Positions 9,262 to 19,946 are shown, counted from the stretch's first letter. The stretch is 45,092 bases of DNA from Bacteroidales bacterium (GCA_028686735.1 JAQUBO010000010.1:1-45092); one strand, 5' to 3'. The notes: generated by a model from the letters alone, not told the origin. Program-made: numbers and translations.

Positions 9262-9852
9262 TTATAATAATTCGACCAATAAAATATTGCCAGTTTCCAC
9301 AGAAACAATTTTTACCATACTGCCAGACTTTATGTCTTCATTATTATTTGTAATTGCATCAAGCGTTTTTATTCCTTGCATATTCACTTGGACCTTGCCA
9401 ACTCCCGATTTCGTTGCAGGGATTCTTAAATAAACAGCAGCAGTTTCACCAACGAGGACATCAATTTTCATTGCTCCAGGCTCTCCAAGTTTACTAATAA
9501 AATAAGATATAGTTGACATTATTAACATCATTAGCATACCAGCAATAATAGATAAAAACAAAGTCATACCGTATCCTAATCCAGCATCGAGCGAGGCTAT
9601 CCCAGTCCAACCAAATATTGTAAAAAACGCAATAAAATTTTTTAGTGTAATAAACTGAAAACCTATGCCAACATCCTGATCCACATCAAAACTTGCATCA
9701 CTTGTTGCGTCAAAATCGCTATCGGTTCCAGTACCAATTAGTTCCATTATTAACTGAATCAAGAAAACCGCACTAAATGGCAAAGCAAAAGCCCAGAAAA
9801 TTTTTTCTAAAACCTCCATAGAAGTCCACCAAGTCTCTATTGATAATAGCAT
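9262..9852 (-). CDS. NfeD/YuaF-like membrane protein with C-terminal OB fold
   Basis: 196 residues. The start MLLSIETWW with a following EKIFWAFALPFSAVFLIQLI helix is typical of the small NfeD-like proteins. An acidic loop with many Asp residues (about 42-60) separates the first helix from two more (about 65-85 and 92-115). The C-terminal 75 residues (VLVGETAAVYLRIPATKSGVGKVQV onward) look like the NfeD OB fold that partners SPFH/flotillin membrane proteins. No flotillin gene is adjacent in this window. Its function would be membrane-microdomain related by family analogy only. Confidence 0.75.
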   Translation of the reverse strand: MLLSIETWWTSMEVLEKIFWAFALPFSAVFLIQLIMELIGTGTDSDFDATSDASFDVDQDVGIGFQFITLKNFIAFFTIFGWTGIASLDAGLGYGMTLFLSIIAGMLMMLIMSTISYFISKLGEPGAMKIDVLVGETAAVYLRIPATKSGVGKVQVNMQGIKTLDAITNNNEDIKSGSMVKIVSVETGNILLVELL

Positions 9853-9887
9853 ATTTAAAAATATTTGATTTACTTAATGTAAAAGTA

Positions 9888-9895
9888 CAAATCTA
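9888..9895 (-). promoter_or_regulatory. -7 element for the NfeD-like gene
   Basis: Minus-strand TAGATTTG matches TAnnTTTG and lies 35-43 nt before the start at 9852. A TTG on the same strand (9911-9913) lies 15 nt upstream, closer than usual. Confidence 0.4.
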
Positions 9896-9996
9896 AACCT
9901 TATCATCCAACAATTTGATATAAAAATTAAAAAATAAAACCTAATAAGATTTATAATGAAAAGGTAAAAACTCAAGAGAATTTAAAAAAAAAGAAT

Positions 9997-10004
9997 TAAA
10001 TTTG
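9997..10004 (+). promoter_or_regulatory. -7 element for the BadF/BadG-type kinase
   Basis: TAAATTTG matches TAnnTTTG and ends 18 nt before ATG 10023. It overlaps the only upstream alternative start (TTG 10002), which argues that translation begins at 10023. Confidence 0.5.
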
Positions 10005-10022
10005 TCAAAAACTGATAAAACT

Positions 10023-10877
10023 ATGTATATTTTTGCAGATAGTGGCTCAACAAAAACTAATTGGGTAATAAGCGACAGCACAGGCAATATTTTAGATGAG
10101 TTCAAGACTATTGGTCTTAACCCGTATTTTGTGTCTAAACAAAAAATTTTAATGTCTATTGCCGATGCGTATCCAAACAATGTAGATTCGCTGATTATCA
10201 AAAAGGTGTTTTTTTATGGTTCAGGATGCGGTAACAAGGACAATTTTGACCACCTGCGTGATGCACTTCAGGATTACTTTTTTAATGCGAAGATTGATAT
10301 TTTTTCTGACATGCTGGGTACTGCAAGGGCAATTTTCAAGAATGATTCGGGAATTGCAGCCATCATAGGAACAGGAACAAATTCATGCTTGTACAACGGC
10401 GAGTCTATCAGTAAAAGTGCAATCTCGTTAGGATATATACTTGGTGACGAAGGCAGTGGAGCATATATTGGAAAAATGTTTGCTAAACTATATCTTGAAA
10501 AAAGATTTAGCCCCGAGTTAACAAAATCTATTCTTGAGGAAACAGGTCAAGACCATAGCTCCATTCTATCAGCAGTATATAGTAATCCGCATCCGAATAA
10601 GTTTTTGGCAAACTTTTGTTTATTTATAAAAAAACACATTGACGACACACAGTTACAAGAAATTGTAAGAATTTCTTTCGAGCGTTTTTTTGAAAAATAT
10701 GTTTTAATCTATAAAGATTTCGACTCACAAAAACTTGGATTTTGTGGTAGTATAGCAGTTAACTTCAAAGAGTTTATTGAGCCAATTGCAAAAAAACATA
10801 ATATCAATCATCTGATTTTTATAAATAAACCTCTTGAGGGGATTATTGAATATCACAAAACGAATAGTTTTAAATGA
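10023..10877 (+). CDS. BadF/BadG/BcrA/BcrD-type ATPase, N-acetylglucosamine-kinase-like
   Basis: 284 residues from ATG 10023. Seven more in-frame codons reach a TTG at 10002, but that codon sits inside the probable promoter. The ASKHA kinase fold is evident: phosphate-1 loop ADSGSTKTNW at the extreme N-terminus, phosphate-2 loop AAIIGTGTNS near residue 110, then LGYILGDEGSGAYIGK (about 135-150), characteristic of the Bacteroidota GlcNAc-kinase-like members. A connecting motif GFCGSIA lies near 245. It probably phosphorylates an amino sugar during cell-wall recycling; the substrate is inferred from family. No partner gene such as MurQ is adjacent. Confidence 0.85.
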   Translation: MYIFADSGSTKTNWVISDSTGNILDEFKTIGLNPYFVSKQKILMSIADAYPNNVDSLIIKKVFFYGSGCGNKDNFDHLRDALQDYFFNAKIDIFSDMLGTARAIFKNDSGIAAIIGTGTNSCLYNGESISKSAISLGYILGDEGSGAYIGKMFAKLYLEKRFSPELTKSILEETGQDHSSILSAVYSNPHPNKFLANFCLFIKKHIDDTQLQEIVRISFERFFEKYVLIYKDFDSQKLGFCGSIAVNFKEFIEPIAKKHNINHLIFINKPLEGIIEYHKTNSFK

Positions 10878-10932
10878 ATACTCGATATTTTACCTAAATT
10901 ATTTATCTTTGAGGTTACTCCAAAAACCCTCA

Positions 10933-11520
10933 AATGCTGATTATTTGGCTTTTTCTTTGCATTAAATTTATTAGCAGAAATAAAATTTGTTTTTGTCGGT
11001 AATCTATAGTCAAAATTCTACTGCAAATTTAAGACTAATCTTTGAATTAGGAATTTCAGCCAAAATACTTGTAGAGCTATCTCAATGAGTTTTGCTACAT
11101 GTTTAATTGATGGTATTTTGGCGACAATAAATTTGACATACTTCTGATAGCAGAAATTAGCTATAAAAATGAATTTTTCGCAGAAAATCATGTTTCTGAG
11201 TTTGTTAAAAATCATATAAATTGTGCAAAATTCGATACGAAAAGGAGCAAAACCCTCAGGTCTCACCACAAATTTGCTTAGCGTTTTATAGTGTTTTCAT
11301 TAAATTTTAATTAAAATATCTTCTTTTATTCAAGTAAAAAAAGACTTATCAACACCCATATGTTTACTACAAAAATAAGTTTGGCATAGAAATAAAACAG
11401 AAATAATAATCCTAAAAAACGCAATTATTCAATCTTTTTATAACAAAAAATCCATATTACAAATTCTATAAACTTTTGATTTTACAATAGTTTTGAACGC
11501 TATTTATGATAATCAGCATT
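10933..11520. repeat. 12-bp inverted repeat bounding a structured segment
   Basis: AATGCTGATTAT (10933-10944) is the exact reverse complement of ATAATCAGCATT (11509-11520). The 588-nt segment between them contains the hairpins described for this gap. No flanking direct repeat was found, so calling it a mobile-element remnant is only a suggestion. Confidence 0.3.
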
Positions 11521-11642
11521 GTTTTTTTGATGTTTAGTTTTCGAGTTTTTTGAGATGTAGTTATATTACTTGCATTGCACAGTTGAAAATAAGTTTCCAA
11601 CAATTATATATATGGTTTGTTAATATCTTTCAGTGGCATTAA

Positions 11643-11674
11643 TTGGCAGTGTATTGTAATTTAGAGTAAATTTG
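11643..11674 (+). promoter_or_regulatory. Promoter of the secreted-protein run
   Basis: TTG (11643-11645), 21 nt, TAAATTTG (11667-11674): a good Bacteroidota promoter 39 nt before the ATG at 11714. Confidence 0.6.
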
Positions 11675-11713
11675 TAGGGTTGTTAATTAAAGTAATCTAA
11701 AAATTCTATAGCC

Positions 11714-12154
11714 ATGAAAACAAAACTAAGTTTCTTTGTTATATCCCTCTTGATTGGTGGATATCTAGTAGCACAATCTAGTGTGGAAATTAAGGACATT
11801 TTAGTGTCTCCTGTATTATTTATAGACACAATTACTAACCTGCCGGTTGAAAGCAACGTCGAAACACTAGCAGTGCTATGTAAGATAAATGAGCTTGCTT
11901 ACGCAGAAACTGTTAGAATTTTATTCGGCACCACCCAAGAAAGCGGTGATATTTTAACTGTTGACGCTGTGATTTCTGAGAGTGATGGAATTTATTATTT
12001 GTTATTAAACGGCGAATTAACTGAAATTACAGATAATATTATTGCTGCAAATATTGAATTAAGTCCCGAGCAATCTGAAGCATACTCTTTTATAACATTG
12101 TATTTGCTTGATGTTGCTGACTTAGAGAGTAATCACTTAATATTCACAAAATAA
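11714..12154 (+). CDS. Small secreted protein of unknown function
   Basis: 146 residues with a clear signal peptide (MKTKLSFFVISLLIGGYLVAQ, cleavage probably after VAQ). The mature part is acidic with no Cys-rich motif except one LCKIN, no lipobox and no T9SS sorting domain, so it may stay in the periplasm. Short beta-strand-like stretches such as YYLLLNGELTEI suggest an all-beta fold. It is the first gene after the promoter and is followed after only 10 nt by the 2555-aa surface protein, which suggests co-expression and perhaps a role with that protein. I do not recognise a family. Confidence 0.8.
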   Translation: MKTKLSFFVISLLIGGYLVAQSSVEIKDILVSPVLFIDTITNLPVESNVETLAVLCKINELAYAETVRILFGTTQESGDILTVDAVISESDGIYYLLLNGELTEITDNIIAANIELSPEQSEAYSFITLYLLDVADLESNHLIFTK

Positions 12155-12164
12155 ATTTGAAATC

Positions 12165-15100
12165 ATGAAAAAAGTAATTTTATATATTATTATGATGGTG
12201 ATTACAAGTTCTATATTTGGACAAAGTATTTTCACCGTAACAAAAACTACCGACCCAAATCCTTTTCAATATCCGTTTAATAACGATGATAATTTATGCG
12301 ACCCTGAAATGTATGGAACATTGCAATGGGCAATAAATAAAGCGAATGATGACAATGCTGAGTCTATAATTGAGTTTAATATCCCGGGGAGTGGTCCTCA
12401 TGAGATTGCATTAAATTATTATTTACCTCAAATTAAATCTTCGACAACAATTGATGCAACAACTCAAGTGGGTTATACTGAAGGAAATCCTGCAATAATA
12501 GTATCTGGACAAGAAAAGCAAAACTCAATATTTAATGTGTATAATACTGATATTACTATTAAAGGATTAAAGATTACTTCATTTGCTCAAAATGGCATTC
12601 TACTCCAAGAGTGTTCTAATTCATTCATCACAGACAATATCATTAGTAATTATAGCTTATATAGTCCAACAACACCATTTATTGGAGTGTTTATTAATGG
12701 TTGTAGCAATGTATCAGTTTTTGGCAACGAAATTGAAATAACTCTTGATGAAAGTGTACAGAATGTAACCAAATCTTATGGTATATATGCTTCAAAATCT
12801 ACAAATTGTACGATAGGTGGAACAGATACTGGATTAGGAAACACAATTAAGAACTGTAAAACTTATGGAGTCTTTCTAAATAGTACGCAAGAGACAAAAA
12901 TATCCGGGAATGCAATATTTGATAATGGAAAAGCAATTTATCTAAATTATTCAAATAATGACATTCAACCACCAATAATTACAGATTACCAAAATGGCAT
13001 TTTAAGTGGAACTGCTTTACCAAACAGCACAATTGAAATTTTCGGTAGTACTGGTGAGGAAAATGCTAATGAGTATTTGGTGAGTACTGATGCTGATGGT
13101 GGTGGAGAATGGTTGGTTGAAGTAAGTACTTTTTTCGATTTTATTTCAGCAACACAAACGGATTCAAATAATAGCACTTCTGGATTAAAAGAAAAATTGA
13201 CAAGGGAAATATGTGCTTATTATGCTTGGAATGTACTGATTCCATCAAACAATAGTAATTCTCTTGGTCAAGATTTTCAGATTTATGATCCCAATTTTAT
13301 TCCAGATCTGAGGTGTTGTGATGGGGAGCCCTGTATAAATGAAGAGGGGTGTTTTTGGTTAACAACTCCAAATGAAATAGCGACTATTAATGATTATTAT
13401 AATCAACCATGCCATACAAATGTTCAAATACAGTGTTCAATTTGTGTAGATGACAATGTTCCATTATATATTCATGCAGGTTACAATCCAAACATCCATG
13501 CCTATGAATGGTATTATACAAGCAGTGGTGTATTAGAGACTTCAGATCCAACCATAATTTCATTTAATGCAAATTTAGCAGGAATTGGGACGCACACAAT
13601 CACATATTGTTCTGTTTGTGACTTAAATCAAAGTATTGGCACTCAATATCTCTGTAGAACGGCAATAATCACCGTTTATGGCCCTGACGCAACTATTACA
13701 CCTACGGGACCTTTATGTACAGATAATCCGGTTGTCAATTTGAATACAGCAACACCTGGTGGCGTATGGTCAGGAAATGGTATTATCAATTCATTTACTG
13801 GAGCTTTTGATCCTGCAATCGCTGGTCCTGGAAATCACACAATAAACTACTACATTGAAATAGACGGTTGTTCAGATGAAGATGAAATAACAATTACCGT
13901 TTACGAATCTCCAAATCCAACTGTAAGTGACATACAGGATTGCGAAGGAGAAGATGTAACATTTTTAGCATTTAATAATTTTACAACTGCATCAGTTAGT
14001 AACAGTTGGGAAGGACCAAATGGAAATGGACCAAATACCAATGTTTGGTTTCTCGAAAATATTCAATCTTTTATGGAAGGCGAATACATCATAACTGTAG
14101 AGTATGATTATGGTGACAAAGTATGTACAGAGACTGCTACTGGACATTTAACTGTTTATGAAGCCCCTGTTATTTCTTTTAACGATCCAGTAATCTGCAA
14201 CGGTAATCCAACACCACTCACAGCATCTGGGGGAATAGAATATACATGGGAAGATGAATTGGGGAATAGTTTAGGTGCGACTCCAACAATAAACATTACA
14301 GAGTCAGGCACTTACATAGTAGAAGTTACAGATACACATGGTTGTTCTGCTGAATCATCAATTTATGTTTCAGGAAGTAACCTAATATTAGATAATATTA
14401 CAACAAATACTTGCGACAATTCAGATGATGGATCAATTACAGTAATAGTTACAGGAGGAGAACTGCCTTATTTCTATAACTGGACAGGTCCTGGCACATT
14501 ATTGCCAAATTCACCAAGTTTAAATAATTTGCCTGCTGGCACATACTACCTAACTGTTACAGATCAAAATTCCTGTTCATTAACAGCAGAATATACTGTA
14601 GGAACCATTGAAAGTCCAACTATCAGTTTTGAAAACATTGTTCCAAGTTGTACAAATATTTCTGAAAATGGCTCTGCTACGATAGTTTTAAATGGTGGTA
14701 CTGGCACTGAATTTCAGTTTTTGTGGCCAAATGGAGAAACTACAGAAACTGCATCTCAATTAAATGTTGGCCCAAATACTGTTACTGTAACAGATGAATA
14801 TAATTGTTCTATAACTGCTACTGTAATTATTCCGATATCTAATTTAAGTGCAGATGTAATCACAAGTAACTCTATTGTTTGTTTAGGTGGTAATCCTGCA
14901 ACTATCACTGCTATACCATCTGGAGGAATAGCTCCATATACATATAATTGGAGTGAAAGTCTAGGTAATTTAAATGAGTATGATGTTACCCCTATTACAA
15001 CAACAGAATATTGGGTTACTGTTACCGATGCTCACAATTGTACTGCAACAGCAAGTGTAGAAATTGAAGTAGTGGAAATAGAAGTAATAATAAAAAAGCC

Positions 15101-18100
15101 AATACACGAAATATGTTATGGCTTTTCTGCTTCTCTATCCGCACACGCTACAGGTACAAATACAGACGTATCTTATTCTTGGAGTCCTAACGAATCGCTA
15201 GAGAATCCAAACACTCAGTTTCCCGTTGCAAGCCCAACCGAGACAACGACCTATACTGTAACTGTAGAAGATGAGAATGGATGTCAAGGAACAGGCCAAG
15301 TAATTGTTATAGTTCATCCTTTACCTATAATTACTGTTTCAGGGCCAAGTGAAATTTGTGCAGGTTATGAATTTCAACTGCAAGTTTCAGGTGCTGTAGA
15401 ATATCTATGGGAATCCTCTTCTAGTACTGCAATAATTTCTGACATAGAAAGCGCAAATCCAACTGTAGTAATAGATGAAACAACAACATTTACTGTTTCT
15501 GGCTGGAGTGAATTCGATTGTAAAAGTTTTACAACAATAACCGTCAATGCTCTTGAAAATCCTACTCCAATATTATTAGTTGAGAATAATCCTGTTTGTA
15601 TTGATGATGATTTTATTATTGATTTATTAAATGAGGATTTTAATACTTATGCATGGGTTGGACCAAATGGATATACCAATACTACACCAGACGTGTTAAT
15701 TAATAATGTTACCGAGGCTAATGCAGGAATATATACAGTGACAGTTGAATATTCCAATGGTTGTACTAATTCTGCAGAGGTTAATATTGAAACACATAGT
15801 TTTGTAGCTCATGCTGGTAATCACTCACATTGTGCTGGAGATGAACTTGTTTTATTTGCAAGACCTAGTGGGTTGGTTTCGTATCATTGGGAAGGACCTA
15901 ATGGGTATAATGCAACTTATGATGTTTATGAGCATCATATTCCTAATGCAAGTCTTGATATGTCGGGTACATATTATGTAACTATTACTGACCAATATGG
16001 ATGTACAGCAAGTTCTCAAACAACTGTAATAATTAATGAAAACCCAATAGTTAATCTTGGAGATGATATACAAATTTGTTATTCTCAATCAATACAGCTT
16101 GGTGCAAATCTTACAATTAGTGGAGGTACTCCTACTTACAGTTATGAATGGGCACCAAATGACGAACAGCTATCTGACCATCAAGTCGCAAATCCAATAG
16201 CAACACCTCTTTCAACAACATTATATACTTTGACGGTTTCGGATTTACATAGCTGTTCTGGAACTGATGAAATACTCATTACTGTTGACCAGATTGTTGA
16301 TCTATCTGCCTCATATAATACCCCTGTTTGCCAATACGATGAATTACAATTGTTTGCCCAACCTGACGGATTAGGATATTCATGGCAGGGTCCTTACGGA
16401 TTTACAAGTACAGAACAAAACCCTATTGTAACTACAAGTGCTAATCTTTATAACAGTGGGACCTATACTTTAACTGCAACAAATCTAAATGAGTGTAGCA
16501 GTAGTGTAAATATAGAAATCGAAATAAATCCACTTCCTGCAGTATTTACAGGACCAGATCAGATAATTTGTGAAGGAACAAATTTAACATTGGAAGGAGG
16601 TATTGATGAATTAGCTGAATACCACTGGACAGGACCAAATGGATTTGAGAGTTTTGAACAAAACCCAACAGTAAGTTATACTGCTACAACAAATATGCAA
16701 GGTATTTACACTTTAATTGCGAGTAATGAATTTGGATGTACTGCCTCTGCAAGTACTAGTATAAATATCTTACCAATACCTCAGTCTGCATCATTTGATT
16801 TACCACCATGTATCTACATTAATAATCCTTATCAGTTTATAAATCTTGGCAATAATGATGCAAGTTTTGATTATACATGGAACTTTGGAGATGGGATTAT
16901 TTCAAACGAAGCAGCCCCTGTACATGAATTCCAAAACGAAGGATATCATTGTTTAAGTTTAACTGTTGAAAACCAGTGTGGAATTTCTTCTTATTCAACG
17001 GAACCAGTGTTCTTGTATCCAAATGAATGTGCTTGTGAAAATGTTTACGGGACTGTTAACCGTGTAATTGATAATTCTAATGTTAACTGGGATGACACAT
17101 GGAGTCCTGTACAAAAGGACATCATCATCGAATCTGGAGCAAAACTCACCGTAACAAATCAGACCATTCAATTTGGTCCAGAAGGAAGAATAATTGTTAA
17201 GCAAGGTGGCAAATTAATTATTACACAATCTTCTACTCTAAGAGGTTTATCTAACTGCGAGAACATGTGGCAAGGAATAGAAGTATGGGGTGACCACATG
17301 AGTAATCCTGATGACGTTATACAAGGACATGTTAAAATAGAAGCAGGAAGTAACACAATTAGAGATGCTCATATTGGAATTTTGGCAGGAGCCAGAAATA
17401 TGGACAATGTTTGTAATATGAATTTATTGTTGGCTTTTAATTCTGATTATTCAGGTGGATTTATTAGAAATAAAGAAAAATTAAACTTTATCAATAACGG
17501 CATAGGTATAAAGCTGTTAAAAAAACATCCCGGATATGAAGGTACAGGATCACATATAGGTTATCAAACCATGCATTTCTTTACAGAAACAGGTGGTTTA
17601 AATGATAATAATTATAATTCTATAACAGGTGCAAATCCTTACCCAAACAGACATAATCCATGGGCTGGTAAAGCCAACAACTTGCAAAGAACCGATGTCG
17701 GCATTTGGATGGAGGGTATAAAACTAACTAAGTTAATTAACAGCACATTTACTAACTTACAATACGGAATTTTGGCCTACAACTCTTATTTTAATGTTAT
17801 TAGAACAAATTTTGACAATGCTGTTTACGGAATAAAAATCGACAACTCAAACACCAGTCTTAACAACGGGCACGAAATCGTTGGTTGTAAATTTACAAAC
17901 ATTATTGGTACAGGTGATGACGATATTGAAGACTTTACTAGTGCCGGCATTTTTATTAACAGCAGCTTAAATGCTAATATTCATGGGAATGTGTTTGGCG
18001 AACAACAATCTTCACAGTCTGAAAATAATTTTGGAATATTCACTTTCAATTCACTATCAATGAATATTAACCAGAATAAGTTCGAAGGCATGAAAAAAGG

Positions 18101-19832
18101 GATATTTACAGGCAACTTGTTCTGGATTGTAGTAGGTCCATTTTATCTCTGGCAACCTGTAACCGACCTCCCAACAAATAAAATTGGTGCTGGGCTTTCT
18201 AGTTACTATGATATTTCGGCACTACCAGACTGGGGAGGAAATACATTTATAAAGTGTAATACTAGTATTTATACATTTTTGATTAATAATAATCTAATCC
18301 TAAAGTGTAATAATTGCCAAAATGATGACGTAAATCCGGAGGCATATTATGTAAACTTTCAAAACGAAGGAATAATGGCAAATATTGGTGCTCCTCCGCT
18401 ACTGTTTAATTTCTTCAATTTAAACTATAAACGTCCTGGTGGTAACGAATTCATGCCAGATTATCAAGCTGACCAAGGTTTTTATAAAACAATAATGTCA
18501 AATAATGAGTATGAGTACTATGCCCATCAAGGACCATCAAGAGTTATTCCTACTTCGCACTCTGATAGCCAAATTGACATGGAAAATCATATACATACAT
18601 CTTCTTATCAAAAGCCGGAAAATAAAATTGCTTGTTCTCCATTTCAAATATTTCCAATTCCAATGCCTTACATTGTGATTAATCCTATTACTGGTGGTAA
18701 AAACTATCCTTATAAACATCTTGATAGTTTAACAAACCAAATTGATAGTTTATCGTTTATTAAGGAAGAACTAATTCTAAATTTGGATAAAGGTAAAACT
18801 CAGGAATTATTAAATGATATATATGGGAACTCTCCACGAGGAAAACTCAAAAATAAACTAATTGCAAATTCGCCTTTGTCTGACACTGTTGTTTTTGCTC
18901 TGCTTACAGAATATCCATTATCTCATGGTAATTTTAAAAATGCAATGTCAATAAATTTACCTGTGAGCCAAAACCTAACTTCGTTATTCTATGATGTTAT
19001 GGATCAAATTCCTTCAGGCATTTCAAAACAACTAATTCCATTACAGGGAGTAAATTTCAATTATCCAAATATCACTTCGATTAATAGAGAAATAGAACAT
19101 TTGAATCTTGAAAGAGGTTATGTCCTAAATCAACTTCTGAATCATCTTACCGATAGCGTGAATAACAGAAGAGATGATGCTTTATTATTGCTTGAGCTTG
19201 AGGGAACAGATTGGGCAAAAGCAACTCTTTCGGCTTCATATATCGAAGACGGAGAGTACGATATTGCAAGAGAGAAACTATTGCAAATTCAATCAAATGA
19301 CCCACTGGCACAAGAATTTATTGATTATCAAAATTTAATGATAGACATTTTTGAAGAAGGAAGAACGGTTTATCAAATGGATAGCAATGAAATTGCATAT
19401 ATTCGAGAACTTGCATATAAATGTCCTGCGGGGCTTGCCTCTACAAATGCACAAGCTATTTTATCTTTATTGTATCGCGAAAATGTGCCAATTTGCCCAA
19501 TGATGGTAGGAACACGCAGTATTAGTGATAATAGTAATAATATTTTTCTTGATGATAGGTATTGTAAACCTATTGAGGATATTATGCTTGGTGACAACTA
19601 TCCCGATCCTGCAAGCGATCATACAATTATTCCATATTATTTGCCAGACGAAATTAATGGTATTATGGAAATTTATGATGCTATGGGGAAAATTATTTCT
19701 GTTTACAATTTGCATCAAGGCGACAATCAATTAAATATTGATACTCAAGGTTTGCAGCCCGGTATTTATACATATACTTTAATTACAAAAGAATATAAAA
19801 CTGTGAGTAAAAAGTTCGTTATTTACAGATAA
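12165..19832 (+). CDS. Giant T9SS-exported surface protein: beta-helix, Ig/SprB/PKD array, second beta-helix
   Basis: 2555 residues. Signal peptide 1-19 (ending SSIFGQ). Residues about 20-275 form a right-handed parallel beta-helix region (DNIISNYS, SNVSVFGNEI rungs) with the start GTLQWAINKAN typical of Bacteroidota surface proteins. A Cys-rich stretch follows (about 380-440). From about 445 to 1540 there is a long array of roughly 80-residue Ig-like modules, including two SprB-type repeats (about 744-804 and 821-882; GSITV..GG..PY.Y.W, then GTY.LTVTD). A PKD domain (WNFGDG) lies near 1567. Residues about 1625-2050 look like a second beta-helix, then a mostly helical region. The C-terminus (about 2478-2555; DNYPDPASDHT, GIYTYTL, SKKFVIYR) is a type A sorting domain. 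Likely a cell-surface adhesin or gliding/attachment filament; the ligand is unknown. Confidence 0.9.
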   Translation: MKKVILYIIMMVITSSIFGQSIFTVTKTTDPNPFQYPFNNDDNLCDPEMYGTLQWAINKANDDNAESIIEFNIPGSGPHEIALNYYLPQIKSSTTIDATTQVGYTEGNPAIIVSGQEKQNSIFNVYNTDITIKGLKITSFAQNGILLQECSNSFITDNIISNYSLYSPTTPFIGVFINGCSNVSVFGNEIEITLDESVQNVTKSYGIYASKSTNCTIGGTDTGLGNTIKNCKTYGVFLNSTQETKISGNAIFDNGKAIYLNYSNNDIQPPIITDYQNGILSGTALPNSTIEIFGSTGEENANEYLVSTDADGGGEWLVEVSTFFDFISATQTDSNNSTSGLKEKLTREICAYYAWNVLIPSNNSNSLGQDFQIYDPNFIPDLRCCDGEPCINEEGCFWLTTPNEIATINDYYNQPCHTNVQIQCSICVDDNVPLYIHAGYNPNIHAYEWYYTSSGVLETSDPTIISFNANLAGIGTHTITYCSVCDLNQSIGTQYLCRTAIITVYGPDATITPTGPLCTDNPVVNLNTATPGGVWSGNGIINSFTGAFDPAIAGPGNHTINYYIEIDGCSDEDEITITVYESPNPTVSDIQDCEGEDVTFLAFNNFTTASVSNSWEGPNGNGPNTNVWFLENIQSFMEGEYIITVEYDYGDKVCTETATGHLTVYEAPVISFNDPVICNGNPTPLTASGGIEYTWEDELGNSLGATPTINITESGTYIVEVTDTHGCSAESSIYVSGSNLILDNITTNTCDNSDDGSITVIVTGGELPYFYNWTGPGTLLPNSPSLNNLPAGTYYLTVTDQNSCSLTAEYTVGTIESPTISFENIVPSCTNISENGSATIVLNGGTGTEFQFLWPNGETTETASQLNVGPNTVTVTDEYNCSITATVIIPISNLSADVITSNSIVCLGGNPATITAIPSGGIAPYTYNWSESLGNLNEYDVTPITTTEYWVTVTDAHNCTATASVEIEVVEIEVIIKKPIHEICYGFSASLSAHATGTNTDVSYSWSPNESLENPNTQFPVASPTETTTYTVTVEDENGCQGTGQVIVIVHPLPIITVSGPSEICAGYEFQLQVSGAVEYLWESSSSTAIISDIESANPTVVIDETTTFTVSGWSEFDCKSFTTITVNALENPTPILLVENNPVCIDDDFIIDLLNEDFNTYAWVGPNGYTNTTPDVLINNVTEANAGIYTVTVEYSNGCTNSAEVNIETHSFVAHAGNHSHCAGDELVLFARPSGLVSYHWEGPNGYNATYDVYEHHIPNASLDMSGTYYVTITDQYGCTASSQTTVIINENPIVNLGDDIQICYSQSIQLGANLTISGGTPTYSYEWAPNDEQLSDHQVANPIATPLSTTLYTLTVSDLHSCSGTDEILITVDQIVDLSASYNTPVCQYDELQLFAQPDGLGYSWQGPYGFTSTEQNPIVTTSANLYNSGTYTLTATNLNECSSSVNIEIEINPLPAVFTGPDQIICEGTNLTLEGGIDELAEYHWTGPNGFESFEQNPTVSYTATTNMQGIYTLIASNEFGCTASASTSINILPIPQSASFDLPPCIYINNPYQFINLGNNDASFDYTWNFGDGIISNEAAPVHEFQNEGYHCLSLTVENQCGISSYSTEPVFLYPNECACENVYGTVNRVIDNSNVNWDDTWSPVQKDIIIESGAKLTVTNQTIQFGPEGRIIVKQGGKLIITQSSTLRGLSNCENMWQGIEVWGDHMSNPDDVIQGHVKIEAGSNTIRDAHIGILAGARNMDNVCNMNLLLAFNSDYSGGFIRNKEKLNFINNGIGIKLLKKHPGYEGTGSHIGYQTMHFFTETGGLNDNNYNSITGANPYPNRHNPWAGKANNLQRTDVGIWMEGIKLTKLINSTFTNLQYGILAYNSYFNVIRTNFDNAVYGIKIDNSNTSLNNGHEIVGCKFTNIIGTGDDDIEDFTSAGIFINSSLNANIHGNVFGEQQSSQSENNFGIFTFNSLSMNINQNKFEGMKKGIFTGNLFWIVVGPFYLWQPVTDLPTNKIGAGLSSYYDISALPDWGGNTFIKCNTSIYTFLINNNLILKCNNCQNDDVNPEAYYVNFQNEGIMANIGAPPLLFNFFNLNYKRPGGNEFMPDYQADQGFYKTIMSNNEYEYYAHQGPSRVIPTSHSDSQIDMENHIHTSSYQKPENKIACSPFQIFPIPMPYIVINPITGGKNYPYKHLDSLTNQIDSLSFIKEELILNLDKGKTQELLNDIYGNSPRGKLKNKLIANSPLSDTVVFALLTEYPLSHGNFKNAMSINLPVSQNLTSLFYDVMDQIPSGISKQLIPLQGVNFNYPNITSINREIEHLNLERGYVLNQLLNHLTDSVNNRRDDALLLLELEGTDWAKATLSASYIEDGEYDIAREKLLQIQSNDPLAQEFIDYQNLMIDIFEEGRTVYQMDSNEIAYIRELAYKCPAGLASTNAQAILSLLYRENVPICPMMVGTRSISDNSNNIFLDDRYCKPIEDIMLGDNYPDPASDHTIIPYYLPDEINGIMEIYDAMGKIISVYNLHQGDNQLNIDTQGLQPGIYTYTLITKEYKTVSKKFVIYR

Positions 19833-19946
19833 TCTATTAACATAAGGAAACCTTAAAAAGAATTTAGGCCCTCCTTTAAAAATTTTGTCACAAAAGAATC
19901 AAATTATGATAAAAATTACTTAAATTAGCTTAATAATAATTATAAA

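Larger units (their letters stand above)
10878..11713 (+). other. 836-nt gene-free region rich in inverted repeats
   Basis: No convincing gene. A GTG-started minus-strand frame at 11018-11269 (83 codons) has no recognisable features and overlaps hairpins. Visible structures: TTTGAGG/CCTCAAA (10908-10914, 10928-10934); GCCAAAATAC (11059-11068) with GTATTTTGGC (11113-11122), enclosing a second stem TGTAG/CTACA; and TTCTG-ATAG-CAGAA near 11145. 11281-11640 is AT-rich with nothing recognised. The promoter of the secreted-protein run lies at the end. Confidence 0.55.

Noticed and set aside
11018-11269. 83-codon minus-strand frame as a gene
   Set aside because: It starts with GTG, has no recognisable domain or promoter, and overlaps strong inverted repeats; kept only as part of the structured block.
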